Assembly: GCF_000787575.1 (NCBI RefSeq)
Contig: NW_012236499.1
Span: forward strand, 303,703-367,702
Direction of reading: 5' to 3'
Source: Acytostelium subglobosum LB1
Taxonomy: Eukaryota; Evosea; Eumycetozoa; Acytosteliales; Acytosteliaceae
Length of the DNA stretch: 64,000 nucleotides
Shown here piece by piece: positions 38,523 through 50,700 of the stretch. Each line of letters begins with the position of its first letter. Positions within the stretch are counted from its first letter, which is position 1. The notes beneath the pieces were generated by a model. That model was not told where the DNA came from. It searched no databases and saw nothing but the letters and a program-made list of their open reading frames with translations. Made by a program: the position numbers and the translations under genes.

Positions 38523-40823
38523 TTAGATATCAGTGAGATTGGATGGCTTTGGAAGGAGATAAGGCGTGGCAACGCTGCTGATGCTGCTGCTGCTACTGAT
38601 TGACTTCCTTCTAAGGTCCCTAGATCTTGGTCCAAAATCAGCGGTGAGTGTAGTAATCTCACCCATTGAGAACCAGTAGAAGCTGTAGGGTTCGAATTCC
38701 ACTGCTACCTTGCCCTCCATGTCGATCATGTACTGGTGATCAGTCAAGATGTCCACAAGGTAGTGAGACTGTCGGTCGGTTTGAATAGGGGGATGGAGCG
38801 TGGATCTCTTGTTGGCACCAGAAGTAGGTGCCACACTGTGCCTTCTACCATAGGTAACGAATCCCTCTCGAAGGTAGAGAAATGCCTTTTGTGGCTGGTC
38901 AGAGAGATTGTGAACACAGAGCATCTTGTCAATACCACATATCCTCAAGAAGGCAAATATGTGGCTATTGTTTGTCTGGACGTATGTAAAGGTACCATGT
39001 CCAAAGGCTAAATGTTTCCTACGACGATTGATCATTGTACGTATCTTACAGTTGGAAAGTGTGAGCAATGTAGAATGAATGATTCCAAATTAGTACATTA
39101 CATACAATGTTGTACAGTGAACTTGGATCACGCTGGGCATCATTGACGTTCACTCTTTGATATCCATAGATTGGGTCGTCAAGCACCTTGGAGTAACAAT
39201 AGTTCTTGGACTCTGAGAAGCCACCATTGGGTGGAGTGTCATTCCATTGCATTGGTGTTCGAACTCCATGACGATCTTCCAACCAGATGTTGTCTCCCAT
39301 ACATATCTCATCACCATAGTAGATGATAGGTGATCCTGGCAGAGTAAACAAGAGGGAGTAGGCCAACTCAATTTTCCTTTGGTCGTTACCAAGCTTGAAA
39401 TAGATTGGTTTCAATTGATTAGGATTGTATCTACCATATATAACTTGAAATTGTACTTACCAACGGTGCAAGTCTCCTTCTTATACCAAGGTTAATCTTC
39501 ATTCTTGGTTCTGGGGCATAGAAAGACCACATCTCCTTTCTCTCATCCAGAGTCACCATTTCTAATGTCAAAGTTAGTAACTACCATTAATCATTCATTG
39601 AAAGCCAACATTAACTTACCCAAAGTGAGTTCATCATGGTTCCTCAAAAAGGTGACCCATTGACAGGTGGCTGGTATCTCTGGAGTTTGGTCCATGATCT
39701 CTTTGAGGCAACTTCCTTCACCTCGTTTGATTGCCATGAATATCCTAGGCATAACCGGGAAATGAAATCCCATGTGGAACTCATCACCAACACCTTCACC
39801 AAAGTACTTCCTGACTTCGTTTGGCATTTGACATGCCTCCGCCAACATTATTCTTCCTGGGTAGTTATCATCGACAAACTTCCTCATTGTCTTGAGGAAG
39901 ATGTGAGTCTCTGGGAGGTTCTCACATGATGTTCCGTCACGCTCAAAGAGGTAGGGAACTGCATCAACTCTGAATCCATCAATACCAATGTCCAACCAAA
40001 ACTTCATGATGTTGAGCATCTCTTCTTGAACCTTGGGATTGTCAAAGTTCAAGTCTGGCTGTTCTTTAAAGAATCTGTGCCAATAGTATTGACCTGCCAC
40101 TTCGTCATATGTCTTTGGGTAATCATTAATAAAGGTAATTTCTAATTCCGCGAAAAATGGATAAACATACCCAATTAGAAGGTTCGACATCGAGAAAGAT
40201 GATTCTAGCCTCTTTGTAGAGAATAGGATCATCGGTCCACACAAAGTAGTCTCTGTAGGGTGAGTTTCTGTCCTTTCTTGCTGCTTGGAACCACTTATGT
40301 TGTTCAGAACAGTGGTTTGGAATAAAGTCGGCGATGATCTTCATGTTCCTCTCGTGAACAGCATTGACTAGGATCTTAAAGTCATTCAGTGTTCCATAGT
40401 CTGGATGTATATCACAGTAGTCTGCGACATCATATCCATCATCCTACAATTCCAATATAAGTTAGTGATACAACAAACGTAACAAAGAATAGAATCTACA
40501 ACATATACCTTTAAGGGTGAAGGATATATTGGAAGTAACCAAATACAATCGACACCTAACGAATGTAGATAATCGAGTTTGGAAGTGATTCCAGAGATAC
40601 CACCGTTACCAGTGCCTTCTACATCACTAAAGGCACGAACGTAGACTTCGTAGAATATGGCCTCCTTGTACCAGAGATTGTTCGACACCGAGTACTCTGA
40701 CTGATCGTGCTCAGAGTAGTCGATCAGTTCATCAATGGATGACGGCAAGTCAATTGGTTGAGCATAAGGAGATCCAGAAAAACTGGAGTTCAAAATTGAT
40801 TCTCCTGCTGTATTGTCTGTCAT
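38523..40823 (-). CDS. trehalose synthase-type GH13 enzyme (maltose alpha-D-glucosyltransferase)
   Basis: Interconverts maltose and trehalose in the families it resembles. The start is ATG 40823 ([15 protein letters not shown]). [15 protein letters not shown] and [20 protein letters not shown] lead into the barrel. [18 protein letters not shown] and [10 protein letters not shown] are followed by the TreS-specific [19 protein letters not shown]. The nucleophile block is [17 protein letters not shown] with CENLPETH, the acid/base block MLAEACQMP, and the third acid is in [22 protein letters not shown] and a C-terminal beta domain complete it. A Ser/Arg-rich tail ([13 protein letters not shown]) is extra. 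Several short introns show that it is a resident eukaryotic gene. Length is about 655 residues. Trehalose is the spore sugar of dictyostelids, which suggests a developmental role. Confidence 0.88.
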
Positions 40824-41060
40824 AATGTTTATATTCTTATTATAAATATATATCTTTTAATATAATTAATATATGTTCCTATTATAACAATAATATTTAG
40901 AGCAGAGGATAATGTGTGTGTGATTGACATTCAATAATATAAATTGGTTGGTGTTGTTGAACATCCACAAAAATAATAAACGAATAAACAAGCTTATTTA
41001 TAATAATGGGGGTTGCAATCTTAACCAAAAAAGGAACAAAACCTTGAAAGCGCCAAAAGT

Positions 41061-42422
41061 ATGAGTTATTGTTTGAATTGGTTATTATCTGATCAAATGC
41101 TAACATATACACAACAAAGAAAGGATAAAGAGGCACGACTCTACTTGGAGAAGAAGACAAAGGCATTAGAGTGGATTAAGGATTGCTTCGATCGCTCTGA
41201 CCATCCTCTGACTGTCCAGCAACAGCACACTGATGACCTCATTGACTTGGTGTTTGATGGCACTGTACTCTGCAGACTGATCAACCTGTACTATCCAAAC
41301 TCAATCAACAAGATCTTCACTCCAAAGGTATCTATCATTTTCATCACACAATGATGAATATTATCATTATTGACATGTACATATCATTCAGAGCAATCAA
41401 CAATTTTACCAGAGAATAGAGAACATCAACCAATTCATAAAGGAATGCCACCACCTTCGTGTTCCTGTCATCTTTCAACCACTGGATCTCTTTGAGACCA
41501 AGAACCCTGCCAGAGTCGTCAACACAATTTATTGTTTGATACAGGTCAGTAGTTCATTGCATCATCAACTATCTATCTCATACTCACTCACTGTTGGACG
41601 ACCAAATAGATACTGGATGATGGATTGGCAAATAGACGCATGAAGAGGAGGAAGGAGTTCACCATTGAGGAGTTGGCCAGAGCACATATAGAGTTGGAAG
41701 TGGAGAATGATTCCACCGGTATACAACTGTCGGAACACTTGGCTGAGAGTCTGCCAGAGAATATTGAATCAATGCCCACCATACAACTACAGGTGTCGTC
41801 ATCCAACAGCTATGAAAGCAAAACACTGTCCATACAGGACTCGTATCATACAAGGACCACCGTCATCAACACTCCCAAACTCATGCGAACATCAATAACA
41901 CCATCAACATACTCAACACCTGCTATTAACAACAACAATCATGTCGATAGTCTGCTGTCTAGTCCATTAACTCCCAACTCAACAGAACATGAAGAGATGG
42001 CAACCACCACTGCCATCAAGACAGCAGTTATCTCCACATCACCAATCAGCAGGAAATCAACTACACCCTATACCTATTCGCCTTCAATGCAGGCTGCTGA
42101 CAGAGGCAACAATTATCAATGGTCAACAGACACAAAGGGATGGAATGCTACAACAACAACAACAACAAAGAGGCTTCAACCATCGACATTTAAGATAAAC
42201 GACATTGCAATGGATGGTGATATCATCTACCATAACAACAACAGTGGCGACAACAACAAAAGTAATCATACACAACTACACAGGTACAATATAGACCAAC
42301 CGACCAATGGTAGGACATGGCAATCCATAATAGTCTCTCTATTGTTCATTTCTGGAATCGTCACGTGGATGTTCCTTTTTGTTGACAACCATGACACTCT
42401 TGCATCTCCGATAGGTGTATAA
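41061..42422 (+). CDS. calponin-homology protein with C-terminal membrane anchor
   Basis: Three exons (donors GTATCT after FTPK and at the end of CLIQ) code about 410 residues. An N-terminal single CH domain covers about residues 30-160: ALEWIKDCFD, LIDLVFDGTVLCRLINLYYP, RIENINQFIKECHHL and PLDLFETKNPARVVNTIYCL. A basic and then acidic helix follows (RRMKRRKEFTIEELARAHIE). The middle is Thr/Ser/Asn-rich. A single hydrophobic segment near the end (IIVSLLFISGIVTWMFLFV) is followed by only about a dozen residues, DNHDTLASPIGV, so it is a tail-anchored protein. It may tie actin to a membrane; which membrane is not shown. It is not interaptin, which has paired CH domains and long coiled coil. Confidence 0.85.
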
Positions 42423-42535
42423 TAGAGAGAAGATTGGTGCCATATTCGCAGCAGCAGCGGTGTGTACAATTGACAAGTATTACTGTAGTAACAATAAAGA
42501 CTGCTAGCTTAATCACTACACAATAACCTTGACCT

Positions 42536-43020
42536 CTACTTCCTATCCTCTACCAAGATAACATGATAGCTATTGTTGTTGATGTATGTATAGCGGTTAG
42601 TTGTGAATTTCATCAGAGGAATGATGACATGACTTTAAAGCAACCTACCCAAACTGTGTCCTGATTGGTTCGCATACGACTCCTATCGGCATACTAAAGG
42701 CTTTCTCAGAGAATGATCCTCTTTAGTAGGTTTGAATGTTAGTCTCTAATCAAAGCTATTCAATCAACATCCCAACAAGATAAAGGATCTACATACGCAA
42801 GATCACCTCTTTGCTTCCATCCTAAACTGCCTCCTTGTCTCGCCTTGTCCTCGCTAAACTGCATTGCAACATCAGCGAATGACTTGCCCTCCTGTGTGAT
42901 AAGGTTGTAGGCCTCCAGTGCCTTTGATTGCTTCTCACATAGAATGTGTCTGACCTTGATTTGTACACAAGGTTTGAGCTCTCCGCCCTTGTCTCCTCCC
43001 TTCTTTCCCTTGCCACTCAT
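42536..43020 (-). CDS. parvulin-type peptidyl-prolyl isomerase (Pin4-like)
   Basis: Isomerises peptidyl-prolyl bonds. Exon 1 starts at ATG 43020 with a Lys/Gly-rich leader ([16 protein letters not shown]), as in human Pin4. [20 protein letters not shown], then [21 protein letters not shown] are the parvulin blocks. The donor after DLA... (GTATGT near 42797) joins a second exon with [13 protein letters not shown] and EPIRTQFG. A third short exon, after a TAG acceptor near 42570, adds [10 protein letters not shown] and the stop (42536-42538). The second and third exons are too short to be obvious on their own. Total is about 120 residues, normal for the family. There is no WW domain, so this is the Pin4 class rather than Pin1. 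Confidence 0.9.
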
Positions 43021-43154
43021 TATCTGTTTGGTTTATCTGTTTGAAATTGTATAGTCGCAGAGTCAAATGAATAATTTCATTCATCAAAGTGTCAACAACA
43101 GAGATAATAGATAATTGTAATAAATATATTTGTTATTATTATTATAAGATTATA

Positions 43155-44611
43155 TCAGTCAGTCACTCTTCCAGTGGATACCTCAATGGTCATTGTCTTT
43201 TGGATGGGTGGTGAGCTAATCATTATTGGTGATGTTGCCATGGACGATGGCGTAGTATTACTGGATGACAGTATAAGTGACTCGGAGGATACTGATTTGT
43301 TTGCCTTTGTCAACTTCATAGGTGTAGTCGATATTGATGTTGTTGATGTTGTTGTCGTTGTTGTGGATGTTGATGTCATTGTTCTAGGTGATGAACTACT
43401 GCTGCCAGTATCTGCTCCTCCACAGAAATTGGGCTTTGGTAGAGGTGATGGTGGACGAGGTATTGATTTGGTCATCTTGTGTACATCATGATATGGAGAT
43501 GCCTGACTGGTTGGACGCCATTGGTTTCTGGCGGGTGGTGGTGTCTTTGTTCGTGACCATCCATTAGAGGCAAAGGTTGGCCTTAGATAGCTTGGGATGT
43601 TGGCATAGTCTTGTTCGGCCATTATAATGTTGCCCGACAAGACAGCATCGAAAGCCTTCTTATGTATCGCAATGCTGTTACGTGGTTTCCTGTTTGATGA
43701 GGCTGACGCTGGTCTCCTTGGGAGATCATGAGTATCTTCCTCGTTGTCCTGTGTGTGTTGTATTAGTACTTGAGTATGACAGTGACAAGAAGGAGCAAAC
43801 TAAAAAACATACATTAGATGTTAGACACTCATTAATACTAGAGGCAGTGACCTTGACTGTATCAATAAGCCGTACAAGGTTGTCGTAGTCTTGATTCTGG
43901 AGGTTTGTGTGCTTGAGCAGATCGCTAAATAGTAGTACATATCGAGGTGTTTGTTGAATGGGCAGAATGAGGTAGCTTGGCAGGTAACCAAATGATTCGA
44001 TCAATGAGGAGAAGTCTTCATTGTCCACCAGTGAAGAGTAGATCTTGAATGCGTTGTTGTAGTTCTTGACATATGGTAGGTAGGTTGTGAATTGTGGAAT
44101 CTGTTTGCCGATGAGTTACGTGTCGGGAGTCAATGTCTAGTCTGACCATATAGTATATGTATACATACAAACTCCATATATATTGAACCGATCAAACAAG
44201 GTGGGGGCTTATCAAACATTGACACTAGCTTAATGTGCAACTGTAGAATGTCCTCGATGTTTGCAAACAGTTGATTGACCTTGTCCACTGTGATTATCTT
44301 GCGATAGTAATGCTTAAGCAGTGGTTTCTTGAGCTGTTCAATGAGGAGACTGAGTTTCTTGATGTATGTGTTTTCAAAGTTGATAATCTCTCTGATGATG
44401 TACTTTCGATACTTGATCTTCCTGACTGTGTGATGTTTGTGATAGTGAGTCTGTCAGTAAGTAATGGGTGGATAGCCAAGTCCAGCTAACCAGTGTTCAT
44501 TTGCTTACAAAACTCTGTATGACTTCTCCTGACTAGCCATCCTCTTACAACTCTCTGTATTGTCACTGCAGCTACAACTTGTGATCCTGTATATGGATCC
44601 TTCATTCCCAT
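43155..44611 (-). CDS. IQ-motif RhoGEF (DH domain)
   Basis: Activates Rho/Rac GTPases by nucleotide exchange. The start is ATG 44611 (MGMKDPYTGSQ). The N-terminus has an IQ motif (VTIQRVVRGWLVRRSH), which may bind calmodulin or a myosin light chain. The DH domain follows: KYRKYIIREIINFENTYIKK, LFANIEDILQLHIKLVSMF, IPQFTTYLPYVKNYNNAF, and the signature LPSYLILPIQQTPRYVLLFS. It ends in LVRLIDTVKVTASSINECL. I see no PH domain after it. The C-terminal exons are Ser/Thr/Pro-rich (TPPPARNQWRPT; PRPPSPLPKPNF), with a Thr run. There are about four short introns and about 390 residues. Confidence 0.87.
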
Positions 44612-44783
44612 CTAGATTAAAAGATCTATATATATGTATGTATATAAAGTGTAAATGTTAGACAGAGTGATTGTTTTTGTTTGATTCCAATCACACTCAC
44701 TTGACTGTATCAGTCGCCTCAATCATTTTATTTGAATAATTCAATTTTCAACTGAATTTTAAGTGTGTGCGACACCAGTTTGT

Positions 44784-47700
44784 TTATTGCTGCTGTTGTT
44801 GAATGTTGATGATAGGGTTTAGATTACATAGGTCGAACCTCATCTTATTGAAGGAGATCATAAATTGTCGTTGGTTGTCCGCCGAGTTGCTGTAGTAGAA
44901 CTCGGATGCAGCAATGTTGAACAACTTGTCATTCGGTTGGATCTTGGATGAGAGTTCCATGGCACTATTAATGAAAGAGTAGATTGTATTAGTTTTGAAG
45001 TATGCATAGAGGTGAAGTCGACTTACATTAGTTTGAATGGTGCCAATGGTGATGCGCATAAGAATAAATAGGTGAGTGCCCATTGACATTGCACTGGATT
45101 CTGTATCTGGAAAAAGTTCTCCAAACAAATAATGATCCAGTGATTAATCAGTGTCTGATTGGATGGATCTCTCTCCACCAACAATTCAAACACCTTGGAA
45201 ATGATCTGACACATCAACTTTGGATTGGACTTTCCTTGTTTGAGGAACTCGCCAAGAATGAATGACAATATTTGATCCACAGATGGGTACAAGTCAACAA
45301 TGACTGTTGGTATCACTCTGTCAAATATGATTATGATCATGTCAGTAAACAATGGAGTAATATTAAATTTGTTGTTGTTGTTACATACTCTGATAATACA
45401 AATGTCTCGTAGGAATAGTGTGATACTTGTTTGATCTTATCAAAAAGCATCTTGACCTTCTCCATATTGTTCACCTGAGAGTAGAGCTGTCGCTCCGTGC
45501 TATCAATATTGAACATGTCCTCTTGCTCGAGTATTGAGTCTGAGGAGAATGACATTGATTGGGACAGTTCAAATGGTGAACCACCGTTGAAGGCCAGTGC
45601 GTTGCTTGATGTGTTTGGTGAGGACATCAAGGGATTCTTTCCGCTGATTGATGGAGTCATCGATGACGAGCCTGTCTCATCACCAGTGTACATGCAAGTG
45701 ACCATCAGTGCCAGGCCAAGCATCGATCGGATCGGGTTCTCGTGGGGCAGTGACTTCATAGCAAAGTGTGAGATGTACTCTCGTTGGGAATGTGACAGAG
45801 AGAATGAGACCAACAGACGATCGAGTCCACGGAATACTCCATACACGATGGGCAATGGTATTGATGGTTGTCCAAGAGTGGTGCAAATGACAACGGCTCT
45901 CTTGGTGAAGGAGCTCTCTTCTGACTCGCGACTGTACTGTTCGATCAAAAGGAACATTGTGGAAAGCACACGTAGGGTCAATGGGATGGGTGGGAAGGGC
46001 GATGTCGACAGACGTGACGGTATCCACCTGAACAAGAACTGCAAGAGAGAACCTTGGATGTATCTGTGGACCTTACCCTCCAACAGGTAGAGGATGCCAT
46101 CGAGGGCGGCCTGTTGTAGTGAGATGTTGTGATGCTCCAATGCCTGCTTCAGCATTTCAAACACCTGTGCCTGGTGTGCTGGGGATTCAACAGTGTCTGG
46201 TTGATATGTAACTGTGATAGCCTTGCAGATGCCCAGTATGATGTGCTGCTTGATGAGGAAATCATCATTGTCCTCTGCGGCATAGATCGTACCAAACACT
46301 CTGTACATCCACATGTACTGATCTCTGTTGAAGATATCCGACAGAAGAATGACCGAGTTGAGTATCTCTTTGCGCAGTAGTGGTGGACACATAGTGTTGA
46401 TGAGGAATGATTCGAATGTCTGCAGTGCCTTCTCGATGATTGGTGTAAAGTTGATACCAATGTGTACTGGTGGACGGAATTGCTTCAGGTCCGCCAATGA
46501 TATCTGACCAGAGGTTATCTGTCCATTGGTAAAGGCTCGTTCAATATTGAAGTGGTAGCTTGACATGTCAGCCGATGAGTTGCCATCATTGACCGCAGAA
46601 AGGTTGCTGTACTCTGATGCTCCTCCCAGAGGCAGTTCTGATTGTGGCAATGCACCGTATATGATAGAGAGAAGTCGGTTGACCTTCTTTCCACTGTGGG
46701 TACGTAAGAAGACCAGGTCCTTCTCTCGAGGTACATGGTTGTAGAGAGGATGTGGTATACCAGATGTTTCCAGTAGGTTGGTTGATGCATTGATGTCACT
46801 GATCTCAAAGCAGGCCTTGAGTATCATCAGTGTGATGCCCTTGAGAGCCAAGCATTTGGACTCCTCAGTGATCTCGTCTGAGCCCATCTCTGCGTCTCCC
46901 AGTGGTGCAAAGAAGATGGGCTCCAATATTTGCCAGATCCTGTTGAACTGGAAGTCATCGGGCAGACCAACAAAGTTGATGTAGCGAACAAATCCTTCCA
47001 GGTTCTGCTCTGGGGATAGTGTACTGGCAAAGAGTGGACAGTTGGGGATGATGCCACCTCCGTACTCATCCTCTGTGATGGTGTTTGTCAGTGCTGGATA
47101 GATAAAGTCAAAGGCTTTGGAGCTAAGCGGCACGATGGAGCGAATGAATGAATCAAAGATCAGTTGACCAATGTGTGATCCCTCCATTGGCTTGCAACTG
47201 TTGCGATTGTAGAGCAGTGACACGAGGAACTTGACCATCTCGTTTGATTGAGTGAGCGATATCTGTGTAGGGTCCTGACTGTAGTTCTCTTCAAGTTCGC
47301 GCTGTCCAGATATGTAGCCAAAGTGAGGACGAATGACGAGACAGTAGAACTTATACAAGCAGAGCAGTAGGGAGCACCATGAAAAGTCGTCAGTGATCGT
47401 AAGAATAGATGCAGGACTCTTATGTATTATGGATCTCGACAGCTCCAGTACGAGTTTAAAGTCGTAGGGGTTGATGACTTCGGCACGCCACCTTCTAAAG
47501 CTCTCAACGAATGCCCATATCGATATCTTGAGTAGCTGTGCCTCGTTGAAGCCTGATGCACCATATTTGTTGATGTATGATGAGAGACATCTTGTTGTCT
47601 CACGCAACTCCTCCCACACACTGTCAGTGAGCAGTGGAGGACCACTGCGCAGAGGATCACTGCCCACCTCTCCCAACGAGGAGGACAGCAGTGACTCAAT

Positions 47701-50700
47701 CTTTGCCTCTAGGTGTGACTGAATTGCATGCTCAAAGTTGATCGAGTAGGGTGATGCAATGAAGGTTGGAATCAACGAAGTGTCCAGCTTGGTTGATGAT
47801 AAAAGCTCCAAGACAGCATCTCGGTCCACCTGAGACAGTATCCAGAGCTTGGTAAAGGACTGATGACTGGACGTATGGTACTGAGACTTGAGAAGGTCGA
47901 TCAGGTCTGAGTAGGCAATGGTCTTGAGCTTTCTAAACTCGTCTGGTGTTGAAGTGCTCTGTGGTTCCAAGATTGGCTTTTGAAGCTTGGAGATATTGTC
48001 CACTGCTGGTGACACTGATGCAGTTGTTTGTTGCGGATTGCTCGTGGACAGGTTCTTGATCAACTTTAGAAAGGTTGATTGGATGGAGAGGTTCGTGGTT
48101 GACGTATAAAAGTTGGACATGAACAGTGAATAGAGGTGTTGGATGATGGACAGACCGTCGGCAGGGCTCTTGGTGTTGTCAATGAGTCTGTTGATTGAGA
48201 GATTGAGGATGCGCTCGCCTGCGATCTGTAAAGAGATGTCATCCGTTTGCAAAAAGTGAATGATCAACATCTGAACGGTCTCACGCGTGATGGGCAGGTA
48301 GGACAGTAGTCTCAACAACTTCTGTTTGCGACGCAGATCCAATGAGTGCGTCTTGGTGAAGATCTTCTTTAGATGCTCCGTCAGGATACTGGCCAAGGTT
48401 GGATCATCCTTGACAGTGTCGATCAGTTTCTTGACGATTGGTTCGTTGATGAGCAGCACCATCTTGTCCATGAAGGACTCGGTAAACACTTGGGGTGTCA
48501 CAGAGTTGTTGATGATCAGTGACTGGCAGAACAACAGGAATATGACGTGGTGTGTCAAGAAGTGTTCACATCCAATGATTTGCCACTTGGTTGCGAGAGC
48601 ATATCCACGGAAGTCCATGTGCTCACGGCCGAGCAGCATGAGGAATCGTACTGCGTGTATAGACACTGAGGTTCCACCGTAGGTCAATAGTGGATGCACG
48701 ACTTCATGTACAATGGCAGGGTCAACGCATGTCTTGAAGCTCTGAAGGAAGAGACTGGGCTTGGGATTGCTAGGCAAAAGACTGCGATTGAAGAATAGAC
48801 CAGTATAGTAGAGCATGTGATTGATCAGCTCTGAGAACAGTGGGTCTGTGGGCTTGAACGTGGAGAACAAGTTGACGGCATTCCTCAACAACTTGAATAT
48901 AATCTGAGAGATGATGTTGGCTGCTGGCGAGGCGTTGTGTTTGTTGTCGTGGTAGCCCAGATAGAGTGACTGACGTGATGATGATATCCTAGTCTCCTCT
49001 TGTACCTTGAGTCCAGTTCGAAGTAATATCACAAGTGTAGGTAGCCATCGAAGGTCATACTCTTCAAGCAGACGTTCCTTGAGCAATAGAATACGTTTGC
49101 TCTTCAATGGATCATTCTTGGTGGACAGTGGGGAGTTGACAAACTCTGGTGAAACTGATAGGAGGGCGTCTGCCCAGCGGGATGCGGTCACTGAGCTTGG
49201 ATGGAGACGGTCGATCAGAGAGTACAATCTGTAGACATCGCGTATCGATGAGATGACAAAGTATGGTGATTCGCTAAGTGCCAGACCATTGAATAGTTTG
49301 GGCACGATGAGATTGGAGTATTTGCTATACAGTGTGTTGTTGTTTCGAACAGTGTTGATGATGGTGATGGCAACCTCGACCGATTGAGTGTGGTGCAGGT
49401 TGGCGATCAAGAACTGCAGGAAGCCATCACGGAGCTCTTGGTCGGGGTACTTGTCCGTGGGATCGTAAAGGTACTTGACGAATGAGTGGCAACTGCCCAG
49501 TATTGTGGCAGTAGGGAACGAGAGTTGAGGCCTTGCTCCAGTGTTTGGATCGACTTCATAGAGCAGACGTTTGATCTCCTCAACTGGGAATACATCGGGA
49601 TACATCCTGCGGGTCAGGAACATTGAGCCAACCAAGTCGTAGAGATGGGGAAGTTGCTGAGCAGGCATTGACAGGAGACATTGTGTCTCTTTCAGTTCAT
49701 CCAAAAGGAAGAGTGGCAACTTCTGCTCTCGGTCGAATTGTGACAGATCCAATCCAAACTTTGACAACTTTGAGAACATTGATATGAGTGCTCTCTTCAA
49801 CTCGAGATCGTGTGTGTTCTGGTACTCAATGATGCAACTCGTGATCAGTGGTTCGAATTGCTTAAAGATGGTCCTCTTCTCCTCGGATGACGTGATGCGG
49901 TTGACCTCTTGATTGCTGTAGCTGTAGTTGATAGACTGTGATGATGCTGGATCCATATACTCGTAGAACTGGTTGACAACAGGAGAGCCAAGTGTGAGGA
50001 ACGACGAAAACACAGACTTGGTATTGGAGAACAATGCATCATGTGTGTTGTCAGATGCTGGTGTCATCTCTACAGAGCGTGGTTCATATGTTGGTGAGTT
50101 GTTGTTGTTGTTGTTGGTGCTTAGATTATCCTTTGACAATGATCGGTTTGGTTGAAGTGATAGATTGCTCATAGAGACAAGTGGTGTTGGCTTGAAGGTG
50201 ACTAGGAACAACTCTGTCACACACTTTGTAACAGCCAGTGGTTCTTGTTCGAAATGAGAGGTAAGATATCCAAGGATCTCTTCTGTGTAGGGGAGTATTG
50301 ACTTGCCAGAGCACTTGAGAATGACTGCTAGTGCGTCAAATGCCGATGATCGCACCTGGTTGAACTTGTCGGCACCAAATATCGTTATTGAATTCTGTCG
50401 AACGGCAAGTAGTTTGGCATACACCTTGATGTAGTGTATGCTGTGCGTAAAGGCTCCAAGGTGTGCAGGTGCCTTGACGAGGGGACTGTTGACCAGAGAT
50501 CCACTGCTGCCCGCCGCTACCAATGGTTTGACCTCCTTGAGAGGTGGCGTAGGACGGAACTGAACAATGTTGGACATGATGTTTATCATTCTGCAGATGT
50601 GTCGCAGTACATTCTGGCAGTATGCTCCAAGGACGTTCTCAGCACCTCGGCTCAGGTAGGCCAGAATATCAATAATGTCAATGTGAAGGTCAAAGTCTGT

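Noticed and set aside
43174-43491. Asp/Val-rich plus-strand frame
   Set aside because: Antisense to the Ser/Thr/Pro-rich tail of the RhoGEF; TCA/ACA repeats read backwards give Val/Asp runs.
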